The position numbers were made by a program, and so were the translations under genes. Source: an uncultured Gemmiger sp. (GTDB lineage: Bacteria; Bacillota; Clostridia; Oscillospirales; Ruminococcaceae). Taken from it: a DNA stretch of 5,011 bases. Under the pieces are notes generated by a model. It was not told the origin of the DNA. It did not search any database and saw only the letters and a program-made list of their open reading frames with translations. The stretch spans positions 1 to 5,011 of the forward strand of contig CAUEKL010000179.1 in assembly GCA_959018215.1 (NCBI GenBank), given 5' to 3'. Below are positions 1 through 5,011 of the stretch, piece after piece. Position 1 is the first letter of the stretch, and every line of letters begins with the position of its first letter.

Positions 1-10
1 GGGGACCGGT

Positions 11-96
11 GAGCAAGGAAAATGATTTAATACCATTTCCCAGTAACGGTTGCTTGTGGAAGGCATCCGGCAAGGTTGCGCCTAACCTAGTTGCTC
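11..96. other. Possible structured RNA or unassigned intergenic segment
   Basis: This stretch is visibly less GC-rich than the rest of the window. GAGCAA (11-16) can pair with TTGCTC (91-96) as a closing stem. Inside are GGAAAATG/CATTTCC (17-24 with 34-40, one bulged A), TGCTT/AAGGCA (51-55 with 60-65, one bulged G) and AGGTT/AACCT (73-77 with 84-88), giving a three-armed fold. I checked it by eye against common riboswitches, tRNA, SRP RNA and tmRNA and recognised none. The strand is unknown, and a fold like this can arise by chance. No promoter is apparent. Confidence 0.2.
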
Positions 97-148
97 TTTT
101 CCGTTTTACCTGGGGCCTTTTGGCCACGCCATTAAAATCCATTCCTTA

Positions 149-170
149 CTCAGGCCCCCCAGGGCCTGAG
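149..170. repeat. Perfect inverted repeat, 9-base arms
   Basis: CTCAGGCCC (149-157) and GGGCCTGAG (162-170) are exact complements around CCCA. It is very stable for its size and lacks an adjacent T-tract. It is the leftmost member of the palindrome cluster. Confidence 0.55.
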
Positions 171-203
171 AAGGCCGTCGTCAGGTGGCCGCACTCCCCG
201 GGT

Positions 204-221
204 CCAGGGCCGCAGCCCTGG
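204..221. repeat. Perfect inverted repeat, 7-base arms
   Basis: CCAGGGC (204-210) and GCCCTGG (215-221) are exact complements around CGCA. There is no T-tract on either side, so it is not a terminator by itself. It sits in a row of four such palindromes between 149 and 284. Confidence 0.5.
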
Positions 222-228
222 TCGGCGT

Positions 229-256
229 CCACCGCCTCGAAACGGTGGCGGTTTTT
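229..256 (+). terminator. Terminator-like hairpin facing right
   Basis: CCACCG (229-234) pairs with CGGTGG (243-248), and CGG then TTTTT (252-256) follow on the plus strand. An alternative pairing CCGCC/GGCGG (232-236 with 247-251) puts the T-tract directly against the stem. It would stop a rightward transcript entering from the left edge; no such gene is visible in the window. Confidence 0.45.
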
Positions 257-258
257 CC

Positions 259-284
259 GTCGCTTTTTGGCGGCAAAAAGCGAC
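259..284. repeat. Perfect inverted repeat, 10-base arms
   Basis: GTCGCTTTTT (259-268) and AAAAAGCGAC (275-284) are exact complements around GGCGGC. The stem has the make-up of a bidirectional terminator, with T-runs in the arm on each strand, but it lies about 65 bases beyond the scfB terminator. It could be a second terminator, or part of a dispersed intergenic palindromic element. No gene is visible to which it clearly belongs. Confidence 0.6.
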
Positions 285-349
285 AACACCCCGAAAAGAT
301 GTCATCTGCCGGAACCCGGCCACCACCCGCTTGCCGGAAAAGAACCAAC

Positions 350-386
350 AAAAAAGAGACTCTCTCTGACGAGAAAGTCTCTTTTT
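350..386 (-). terminator. Rho-independent terminator of the scfA-scfB unit
   Basis: AAAAAGAGACT (351-361) pairs perfectly with AGTCTCTTTTT (376-386). Inside, TCTC (363-366) pairs with GAGA (371-374) around a TGAC loop after a single mismatch. On the minus strand the GC-containing stem is followed by six T residues (355-350). It begins 22 bases after the scfB stop. The A-tract on the other side means it could also stop transcripts coming from the left. Confidence 0.92.
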
Positions 387-407
387 CTATACAGAAATAG
401 GAAAACC

Positions 408-1859
408 TCAGTCCGCACAGCTGCTGCAGCCGTCGCAGTCGTCCTGGGCGGGGGCCGGGGCGGCGTTCTTGGCCAGCTCGGGGTCCAGGTTCTCCGCCAC
501 CTTGATCATCAAAGCGCACTCGATGCGCTTGCGGAAGACCTGGCAGCCGTACTCATACACACCGTGGATGTCCCCGGTGGCGTGCAGGGCGTTGGCGGCG
601 CAGCCGCCCGCGCAGTACAGCCGGGCCCAGCAATCCTTGCAGTCCGGGCGGGCGTAGACGTTGCACATCTTGAACTCGTCCCGCAAAGCGGTGTTGGTCA
701 CCCCGTTCCAGATGTCGCCCAACTTGTAGGCCGGGTCGCCCACGAACTGGTGGCAGGGATACAGGTCGCCCCAGGGGGTCACGGCCATGTACTCGGTGCC
801 GGAACCGCAGCCGGAGATCCGCTTGTAGATGCAGGGGCCGTGCTCCAGGTCCAGGATGTAATGGTAGAAGGTGATGGGCTTGCCCGCCTTCTCCCGGCGG
901 AGCATGTCCTTGGCCAGCAGCTCGTACTGGTCGAACAGCACCGGCAGGTCAGCCTCGGTCAGGGCTTCCGGGTCGCCGGGCTTGGCCACCACCGGCTCCA
1001 TGGACAGTTCCGAGAAGCCCAGATCGTCGGCCATGTGGAACAGGTCGTTGGTGAAGTCGGTGTTGTAGTGGGTGAAGGTGCCCCGCATGTAGTACCCCTT
1101 GCCGCCCCGGGCCTTGACCAGGCGCTGGAACTTGGGCACGATGCGGTCATAGCTGCCGTTGCCCGCCAGGTCCTTGCGGAACCGGTCGTTGACCTCCTTG
1201 CGGCCGTCCAGGGACAGAACCACATTGTAGCATTCCTTGTTGGCCCACTCGATGACTTCGTCGGTGATGCCGATGCCGTTGGTGGTCAGGGTGAAGCGGA
1301 AATTCTTGCCCTTTTCCTGCTCGATGCTGCGGGCGTAGGCCACCAGCTGCTTGCACACCTCGAAGTTCATCAGCGGTTCGCCGCCGAAAAAGTCCACTTC
1401 CAGGTTGTGACGGGTGCCGGAATGCTCGATGAGGAAATCCAGCGCCCGCTTGCCGGTCTCAAAGCTCATGAGGCCCGCCTCGCCGTGGAACTTGCCCTGG
1501 GCTGCAAAGCAGTACTCGCAGTTCAGGTTGCAGGTGTGGGCCACATGCAGGCACAAAGCCTTGACCACCGTGGACCGGTTCTTGAAGTCGAAGGCGTGGT
1601 CCGCATAGATATCCGGGGCAAAGAGCTGCCCGGCGGCGGTGAGCTCGTCGATGTCCGCAAAGCAGTCCTGGATGTCTTCCCGGGTCACTTCCGGGTGGTC
1701 GGCGTACTTGGCGGCCAGCTGCTCCACGGCCTCGGCCCGGGGCACCCCGGCGTCCACAAGGGCGATGGCGTCGTAGGCCACGTCGTCCACCGCGTGCACG
1801 CTGCCGCTGTACACGTCCACCACGATGTTGTAGCCGTTCAATTTGTACTGATGGATCAT
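408..1859 (-). CDS. scfB: Thioether cross-link-forming SCIFF peptide maturase (radical SAM/SPASM, CteB type)
   Basis: A 483-residue cytoplasmic radical SAM enzyme that uses a 5'-deoxyadenosyl radical and auxiliary iron-sulfur clusters to install thioether bonds in the ScfA peptide. Residues 1 to about 85 (MIHQYKLNGYNIVVDVYSG onward) fit the RiPP recognition element that binds the leader. The radical SAM cluster motif is CNLNCEYC (Cys110, 114, 117), followed by the GGEP motif (159-162) that contacts SAM. The C-terminal SPASM domain is canonical: Cys351-x12-Gly-x4-Cys369, then Cys407-x2-Cys410-x5-Cys416-x3-Cys420, and Cys439, enough for two further 4Fe-4S clusters. Cys343, 399 and 448 are extra. 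An Ala/Pro-rich linker (about 466-471) leads to an unusual tail, DDCDGCSSCAD, with Cys475, 478 and 481. The gene follows scfA by 111 bases across a hairpin and ends 22 bases before a strong terminator. Family assignment is very secure; the exact cross-link chemistry on this substrate is not. Confidence 0.96.
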   Translation of the reverse strand: MIHQYKLNGYNIVVDVYSGSVHAVDDVAYDAIALVDAGVPRAEAVEQLAAKYADHPEVTREDIQDCFADIDELTAAGQLFAPDIYADHAFDFKNRSTVVKALCLHVAHTCNLNCEYCFAAQGKFHGEAGLMSFETGKRALDFLIEHSGTRHNLEVDFFGGEPLMNFEVCKQLVAYARSIEQEKGKNFRFTLTTNGIGITDEVIEWANKECYNVVLSLDGRKEVNDRFRKDLAGNGSYDRIVPKFQRLVKARGGKGYYMRGTFTHYNTDFTNDLFHMADDLGFSELSMEPVVAKPGDPEALTEADLPVLFDQYELLAKDMLRREKAGKPITFYHYILDLEHGPCIYKRISGCGSGTEYMAVTPWGDLYPCHQFVGDPAYKLGDIWNGVTNTALRDEFKMCNVYARPDCKDCWARLYCAGGCAANALHATGDIHGVYEYGCQVFRKRIECALMIKVAENLDPELAKNAAPAPAQDDCDGCSSCAD

Positions 1860-1865
1860 TGGAAA

Positions 1866-1871
1866 CCCCTT
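1866..1871 (-). promoter_or_regulatory. Ribosome binding site that decides the scfB start
   Basis: AAGGGG on the minus strand, 6 bases before the ATG at 1859. It favours this ATG over an in-frame TTG at 1904, which would add 15 residues unlike the family N-terminus and would lie beside the intergenic hairpin. Confidence 0.75.
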
Positions 1872-1906
1872 ACTCTTTTTCAAAAACGCAAAGTGCGTGT
1901 GCAAAC

Positions 1907-1952
1907 AAAATGCCGGAACAACCCCGCGCCAAAGCAGGGGGATGTCCCGGCA
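1907..1952 (-). terminator. Hairpin with T-tract between scfA and scfB (partial terminator or mRNA-stabilising stem)
   Basis: TGCCGG (1911-1916) pairs with CCGGCA (1947-1952). After one mismatch ACA pairs with TGT, and after another CCCC (1922-1925) pairs with GGGG (1938-1941), giving about 13 base pairs around a 12-base loop. Read on the minus strand the stem is followed directly by TTTTGTTTG. A smaller stem (ACGCA/TGCGT, 1886-1898) followed by TTTTT lies just beyond. No promoter is visible between this and scfB, so scfB must be reached by readthrough. The likely effect is less maturase message than precursor message, or protection of the short scfA message from 3' decay. The hairpin is plain to see; its effect is inferred. 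Confidence 0.7.
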
Positions 1953-1970
1953 GACAAGCCAGAAAAAAGA

Positions 1971-2111
1971 TTACTTCTTTTCGCAGGGCTGGTTGGCAAT
2001 GCCGCAGCTGGTCTTGCAGGCGCTCTGGCAGGAAGTCTGGCATTCGCCGCAACCGCCGTTCTGCAGGCTCTTGGCCATGTCACGGGTGTTCAGAGTCTGG
2101 ATGTGCTTCAT
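1971..2111 (-). CDS. scfA: SCIFF ranthipeptide precursor (six cysteines in forty-five residues)
   Basis: A 46-residue ribosomally made peptide precursor, the substrate of the radical SAM enzyme encoded next to it. It begins MKHIQTLNTRDMAKSLQNGG, a conserved leader that the maturase's recognition domain is expected to bind. The core then has exactly six cysteines at 21, 24, 28, 32, 36 and 43, in the pattern CGEC, SCQSACKTSC and NQPC, which is diagnostic for the SCIFF family. The family's modification is a thioether (sulfur-to-carbon) cross-link from Cys to a nearby residue. In the studied Clostridium thermocellum peptide (CteA), as I recall, Cys32 is joined to Thr37. Here residue 37 is Gly, in SCGIANQ, so the cross-link site may differ. 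The peptide has its own consensus promoter and a strong ribosome binding site, which suggests high expression. The biological role of SCIFF is not firmly established. Identification is by motif and by the adjacent maturase, and I consider it secure. Confidence 0.96.
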   Translation of the reverse strand: MKHIQTLNTRDMAKSLQNGGCGECQTSCQSACKTSCGIANQPCEKK

Positions 2112-2118
2112 AAAACAG

Positions 2119-2127
2119 TCACCCCTT
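2119..2127 (-). promoter_or_regulatory. Strong ribosome binding site of scfA
   Basis: AAGGGGTGA on the minus strand, 7 bases before the scfA ATG. It matches the anti-Shine-Dalgarno complement AAGGAGGTGA closely, and confirms the start of a gene too short for routine gene callers to trust. Confidence 0.82.
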
Positions 2128-2145
2128 TTATATTGGTATGGTTTT

Positions 2146-2174
2146 ATTGTACACGGGGCAGGCAGGGTTGTCAA
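2146..2174 (-). promoter_or_regulatory. Sigma-A-type promoter of scfA-scfB
   Basis: On the minus strand the -35 box is TTGACA (2174-2169), a perfect consensus match. The -10 box is TACAAT (2151-2146), one mismatch from consensus. The spacer is 17 bases, the optimum. Transcription would start near 2139, leaving a 5' untranslated region of about 28 bases. The TGA stop of the decarboxylase (2173-2171) lies inside the -35 box. No operator-like inverted repeat is evident, so I would expect strong, largely constitutive transcription. The start point is inferred. Confidence 0.88.
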
Positions 2175-3622
2175 GGCTTGGCGGGCTTGCAGACGGCCAG
2201 GCTGCCCGGCGTTTTTGCCACGGTGTGGTGCAGAGCCGTGCCCGCGTTTTCCAGGGCAGCGCAGGCGGAAAGAAAATCCGCCGTGACCCGCTCTCCCGGA
2301 GCGATCAGAGGCACCCCCGGCGGGTAGGCCCAGACGTACTCGGCGGACACGGCCCCCTCCGCCTGGGGCAAAGGCAGTTCCTGCCGGGGCAGGCGCACCG
2401 CCTGGGCGATGGTCAGCACCGCCTCCCCCGGCGGGCAAAGGCCCGGGGCGGTGGGTGGTTCGGTGGGGAAAGCGCGGGCGTCCAGGGTCAGCAGGGCAGC
2501 GGCCAGGCGGTCCAGGGCGTCGTCGGCGTCGCAGACGCTGGTCATGGCCAGCAGGTTAGTCCCGCACGCCATCTCGGTCTCAAAGCCGTAGCTTTTGCGC
2601 AGAATATGGGCCAGTTGCGCCCCGGTCAGCCCGGCGGCGGCCCCGCTCACCAGAATTTTGCCGCTGTCATGGGCAAAAAAGCCGGGGTGAGCGGCCGGGG
2701 TGTCGATGCCGTGGCAGAGTACCCGCAGATGCCGGAGGGGCGCCACGGCGGCGGAGAACCGGTCCAGCCGTTCCCGCCACCCGGCAAAGAGGAAGGGGCC
2801 CTCCTGGGTCATTTGGGTGACGCAGCCGTCCAGGCTGACCATCAGGGGGTAGGAGGGGGAGCTGGTCTCGAACACATCCAGCTGCCGCTCCACCTCCTCG
2901 GGGTCCAGAAGCGTTCCGTTCAGATGCAGAAGGGCGGTCTGGGTCAGGCTGGGCAGGGTCTTGTGGGCGCTCTGGATGACCAGGTCCGCCCCCGCCGCCA
3001 CCGCCCCGCCCTGCCAGCCGTATTCCGCGGCGGCGGGCAGGTAGTGGGCGCCGTGGGCTTCGTCCACCACCAGGGGGATGCCCCGGCGGTGGCAGAGGTC
3101 CGCCATGGCGGCCAGGTCGCTGAGCACCCCTTCATAGGTGGGGCTGGTGAGCACCACACAGGCGGCGCCGGGGTGGGCGGCCAGGGCATCCGCCACCGTG
3201 GCGGGGGAGATGCTGCCGTACACCCCGAACTCCGGGTCCACCGGCGGGGTGAGCCACACCGGGCGCAGCCCGCACAGCTCAATAGCGTGGTAGACGGATT
3301 TGTGGCAGTTGCGGGCACAGAGGATCTCGCTGCCCCAGGGCGCCGCGGCCCGGATGGCCGCCAGCAGCCCGCAGGTGCTGCCGCCCACCAGGAACCAGCA
3401 GCGCCGGGACCCCCACAGGGCAGCGGCCCGGGCCATGGCGTCGGCCAGGATGCCGTCGGCGTCGTGGAGGTCGTCGGTGCCGGGCACCTCGGTGGTGTCC
3501 CAGGCGGCACAGGAAAGCCCCGGGGCAGGCAGGACCCGGCGTTTGTGTCCGGGCATGTGCAAAGGATAGCGGGCGGCGGCGCAGGCTTCCAGCTGGGTTT
3601 GCAAAAGGGAATGGGAGGACAT
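2171..3622 (-). CDS. PLP-dependent Orn/Lys/Arg decarboxylase family protein (YaaO/SpeA type)
   Basis: A 483-residue fold-type I PLP enzyme of the short Firmicute Orn/Lys/Arg decarboxylase group, which removes the carboxyl group of a basic amino acid to give a diamine or agmatine in the cytoplasm. The N-terminal HMPGHK (22-27) is the family hallmark. GGSTCG (80-85) fits the cofactor phosphate-binding turn. DEAHGAHY (188-195) carries the Asp that pairs with the pyridine nitrogen. SAHKTLPSLTQ (218-228) holds Lys221, the expected Schiff-base lysine. The C-terminal domain includes YPPGVPLIAPGE (433-444), also typical. The length matches the roughly 480-residue subgroup that lacks the N-terminal wing domain of the large Escherichia coli enzymes. 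The start is set by the well-placed AAGGAG. The substrate (Arg, Lys or Orn) cannot be read from the sequence, so I give no symbol. It probably shares a transcript with sbcC; I know of no functional link to SbcC or to the SCIFF genes downstream. Confidence 0.9.
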   Translation of the reverse strand: MSSHSLLQTQLEACAAARYPLHMPGHKRRVLPAPGLSCAAWDTTEVPGTDDLHDADGILADAMARAAALWGSRRCWFLVGGSTCGLLAAIRAAAPWGSEILCARNCHKSVYHAIELCGLRPVWLTPPVDPEFGVYGSISPATVADALAAHPGAACVVLTSPTYEGVLSDLAAMADLCHRRGIPLVVDEAHGAHYLPAAAEYGWQGGAVAAGADLVIQSAHKTLPSLTQTALLHLNGTLLDPEEVERQLDVFETSSPSYPLMVSLDGCVTQMTQEGPFLFAGWRERLDRFSAAVAPLRHLRVLCHGIDTPAAHPGFFAHDSGKILVSGAAAGLTGAQLAHILRKSYGFETEMACGTNLLAMTSVCDADDALDRLAAALLTLDARAFPTEPPTAPGLCPPGEAVLTIAQAVRLPRQELPLPQAEGAVSAEYVWAYPPGVPLIAPGERVTADFLSACAALENAGTALHHTVAKTPGSLAVCKPAKP

Positions 3623-3629
3623 ACAAAGG

Positions 3630-3635
3630 CTCCTT
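3630..3635 (-). promoter_or_regulatory. Ribosome binding site of the decarboxylase gene, abutting the sbcC stop
   Basis: AAGGAG on the minus strand, 7 bases before the ATG at 3622. It fixes that ATG as the start rather than longer in-frame starts inside sbcC. The TAA of sbcC (3638-3636) ends exactly where this site begins, so terminating ribosomes arrive at the site, which favours coupled translation of the two genes. Confidence 0.8.
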
Positions 3636-5011
3636 TTATTCGGTGAGGATCTCGGCGCTGCTGCCCCGGCGGGTCTTGTGCACCAGGATCTTCCGGCGCA
3701 CCCGGTCCTGCAGGGCCTCCACATGGCTGATGATGCCCACCAGCTTGTCCGACCCCGCCAGGGCGGTGAGGGTCTCGATGGCTTTTTCCAGCGCCTCGGC
3801 GTCCAGGGTGCCGAAGCCCTCGTCCACGAACAGGGTGTCCACCTGCACGCCCCCGGCGCTCTGCTGGATGGTGTCGCTGATGCCCAGAGCCAGGCTCAGG
3901 GCGGCCAGGAAGCTTTCCCCGCCGGACAGACTGCCCACCGGGCGGGTCTTGCCGGTGTAGGCGTCAAAGACATCCAGGTCCAGGGCGGTCTTGCCCGCGA
4001 TGCCCTCGTCGTTGCGGCGCAAAAGGCGGTACTGCCCGCCGGTCATCCGGGTGAAGCGGCGGTTGGCGGCGGCCACCACCCCGTCAAAGTAGAAGGCCTG
4101 CACATACTGCTCAAAGGGCAGCTTGGGCTTGCCGGAAAGATTTCCGTTGATGGTGCGGGAGAGATTGTCCAGCATGGCGCTGCGGGTGCGGGCTTGCTCC
4201 CCGGCGGCCAGGGCCTTTTCCAGGGCGGAGAGGGCCTCCCGGTTGGTGGCCAGCCGGTGGGCGGTGGCTTGCAGGGTGCGGCGCAGGGCGGCCTGGGCGG
4301 CCTGCGCCTGTTCCAGCTCCGCCTGGGCGGCGGCCGGGTCGGGGGCGGTGCCGGCGGCTTCCGCCTCCTTCTCCAGGGCGGCGGCCTGGCCCTGGGCCTC
4401 GCTGAGTCTGGCTTCAAATTCGGTGCGCTCCCGGGCGGCGGCGTCCAGGGTCTGGGTCAGGGCATCCCTTTGGGCGGTGACCTTTTGCTGTTCGGCCTCC
4501 AGGGCGGCCTTGTCCGGGTAGGGCAGGCCCTTGCGCAGTTCCTCCCGCCGGGCTTGGGCCCCGGCCAGCTCGGCCTGGGCCTGGGCGGCGGCCCCCTGGG
4601 CGGCCTGCAACGCTGTGTTCAGGGCGGGACCCTGGGTTTGCAGGGTGGCGGCCTGTTGGTTCAGCTGGGCGCGGCGGGCCGCCCGGGTGCGGGCGTTCTG
4701 TAAATCCGCCCGCACCTTGGCAAGGCCCTGTTCCAGGGCGGCGGCCTGCTGGCTGAGCACCTGCCGCAGGGCCTCGGCGTCCAGTTCAGATGCCGGGGCG
4801 CCGGTGTAGACCTTGCGCCGTTTGCCCAAAAAGACATCGGCGCTTTTGTACAGATTTTCCCGCAAGACCTTGCACCGGGCGGCGGCCTGCCCGGCCTTTA
4901 GGCTGGCATCGGCGGCGGTGCGGGCGGCGGTGGCGGCAGTGGCTGCGGCGGCTTCGCAGTCCGCCTCGGTCACATGGCCGGGGTCCAGGGTGGCCGGGGC
5001 CGGGTGATGGG
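3636..5011 (-). CDS. sbcC: SbcC, exonuclease subunit of SbcCD, C-terminal part (5' end outside window)
   Basis: This is the C-terminal half of SbcC, the SMC/Rad50-like ATPase that with the nuclease SbcD cleaves hairpins and protein-blocked DNA ends in the cytoplasm. The frame is open to the right edge with no start, so the gene is partial; a GTG at 4973-4971 is internal. The first residues (HHPAPATLDPGH) look like the stretch that directly follows the zinc-hook CPxC motif in SbcC, so the window probably cuts just after the hook; the hook cysteines themselves are not seen. Counting from the GTG, residues 1 to about 270 are Ala/Gln/Glu-rich, as expected for the returning coiled coil. The ATPase lobe follows, with signature LSGGE (349-353), Walker B VDTLFVDEGF (378-387), D-loop TLD (389-391) and H-loop His417 in GIISHVE. 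Walker A would lie in the missing N-terminal half. The TAA stop is 13 bases from the next gene. sbcD is expected upstream but is not visible. Confidence 0.93.
   Translation of the reverse strand, partial: HHPAPATLDPGHVTEADCEAAAATAATAARTAADASLKAGQAAARCKVLRENLYKSADVFLGKRRKVYTGAPASELDAEALRQVLSQQAAALEQGLAKVRADLQNARTRAARRAQLNQQAATLQTQGPALNTALQAAQGAAAQAQAELAGAQARREELRKGLPYPDKAALEAEQQKVTAQRDALTQTLDAAARERTEFEARLSEAQGQAAALEKEAEAAGTAPDPAAAQAELEQAQAAQAALRRTLQATAHRLATNREALSALEKALAAGEQARTRSAMLDNLSRTINGNLSGKPKLPFEQYVQAFYFDGVVAAANRRFTRMTGGQYRLLRRNDEGIAGKTALDLDVFDAYTGKTRPVGSLSGGESFLAALSLALGISDTIQQSAGGVQVDTLFVDEGFGTLDAEALEKAIETLTALAGSDKLVGIISHVEALQDRVRRKILVHKTRRGSSAEILTE

Larger units (their letters stand above)
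1..349. other. Non-coding left flank
   Basis: I see no supportable gene here. Open frames exist on both strands, but all lack a ribosome binding site and recognisable protein sequence, and they either run through the scf terminator or overlap scfB. What the region does hold is the cluster of inverted repeats (149-284), a small GCCGG/CCGGC stem (308-320) and the possible structured segment at 11-96. It is probably the spacer between the scf unit and whatever lies to the left. Confidence 0.6.

Noticed and set aside
149..320. CRISPR-like array
   Set aside because: The inverted repeats differ from one another in sequence and spacing, and there is no direct repeat unit.
185..400. Plus-strand open frame of 71 codons in the left flank
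   Set aside because: It encodes translated palindromes and terminator sequence, with no ribosome binding site.
181..519. Minus-strand open frame of 112 codons overlapping the end of scfB
   Set aside because: It overlaps scfB in another frame, passes through the terminator and palindromes, and has no ribosome binding site or conserved motif.
1860..1904. Upstream TTG start for scfB
   Set aside because: It adds 15 residues unlike the family and lacks a Shine-Dalgarno site, whereas the ATG at 1859 has AAGGGG at 6 bases.
9..2327. Very long open frame on the plus strand (about 772 codons)
   Set aside because: It runs antisense through the scfB terminator, scfB, the intergenic hairpin, scfA and the promoter. 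Its product is low-complexity Val/Gly/Ala/Leu sequence typical of the mirror of a GC-rich gene, starts at GTG with no ribosome binding site and has no recognisable domain.
2138..3646. Plus-strand open frame of about 502 codons opposite the decarboxylase
   Set aside because: It is a mirror frame of a strongly supported PLP decarboxylase; the product is Gly/Gln/His-rich without family features.
3678..4703. Plus-strand open frame of about 341 codons opposite sbcC
   Set aside because: It is the antisense of the Ala-rich coiled coil and ATPase lobe; the Gly/Leu-rich product is a by-product of GC-rich codon use.
4200..4760. Recurrent CCAGGGCGGC-like strings suggesting a tandem DNA repeat
   Set aside because: Spacing is irregular and in frame with an Ala/Leu/Glu-rich coiled coil; it reflects repeated codon choice, not a DNA repeat.

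Overview
The window looks like chromosome from a GC-rich, anaerobic, low-cell-wall Firmicute of the class Clostridia. A Faecalibacterium/Gemmiger/Subdoligranulum-like member of the Oscillospirales is my best guess. The grounds are a SCIFF ranthipeptide pair, which is nearly universal in Clostridia and rare elsewhere, the strong GC bias at third codon positions, and AAGGGG/AAGGAG Shine-Dalgarno sequences. Genus is an inference from style, not from a marker gene.

All four genes lie on the minus strand, so transcription runs from the right edge to the left. The right edge (5011 to 3636) holds the C-terminal part of the DNA-repair ATPase SbcC, cut by the window just after where its zinc hook should be. 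Thirteen bases further on comes a PLP-dependent decarboxylase of the Orn/Lys/Arg family (3622 to 2171); its ribosome binding site abuts the sbcC stop codon, so the two are probably one transcript. A textbook promoter (TTGACA, 17 bases, TACAAT) then starts a new unit. Its -35 box contains the decarboxylase stop codon.

The new unit has two genes. scfA (2111 to 1971) encodes a 46-residue SCIFF precursor with six cysteines. scfB (1859 to 408) encodes the radical SAM/SPASM enzyme that forms thioether cross-links in it. A strong hairpin with a short T-tract lies in the 111-base gap between them, so the precursor is probably made in excess of its enzyme. A strong A-stem-T terminator (350-386) closes the unit. 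No exporter or protease for the peptide is visible.

The left 350 bases have no supportable gene. They hold the scf terminator, a cluster of four perfect or near-perfect inverted repeats (149-284), and a less GC-rich stretch (about 1-130) that can be drawn as a three-armed RNA but matches no RNA family I recognise.

The main system here, SCIFF plus maturase, is a known family whose biological role is still poorly settled. The points I consider new or worth checking are local: a glycine where the studied SCIFF peptide has its cross-linked threonine, a cysteine-triad tail on the maturase, the hairpin between scfA and scfB, and the unexplained left-edge structures.
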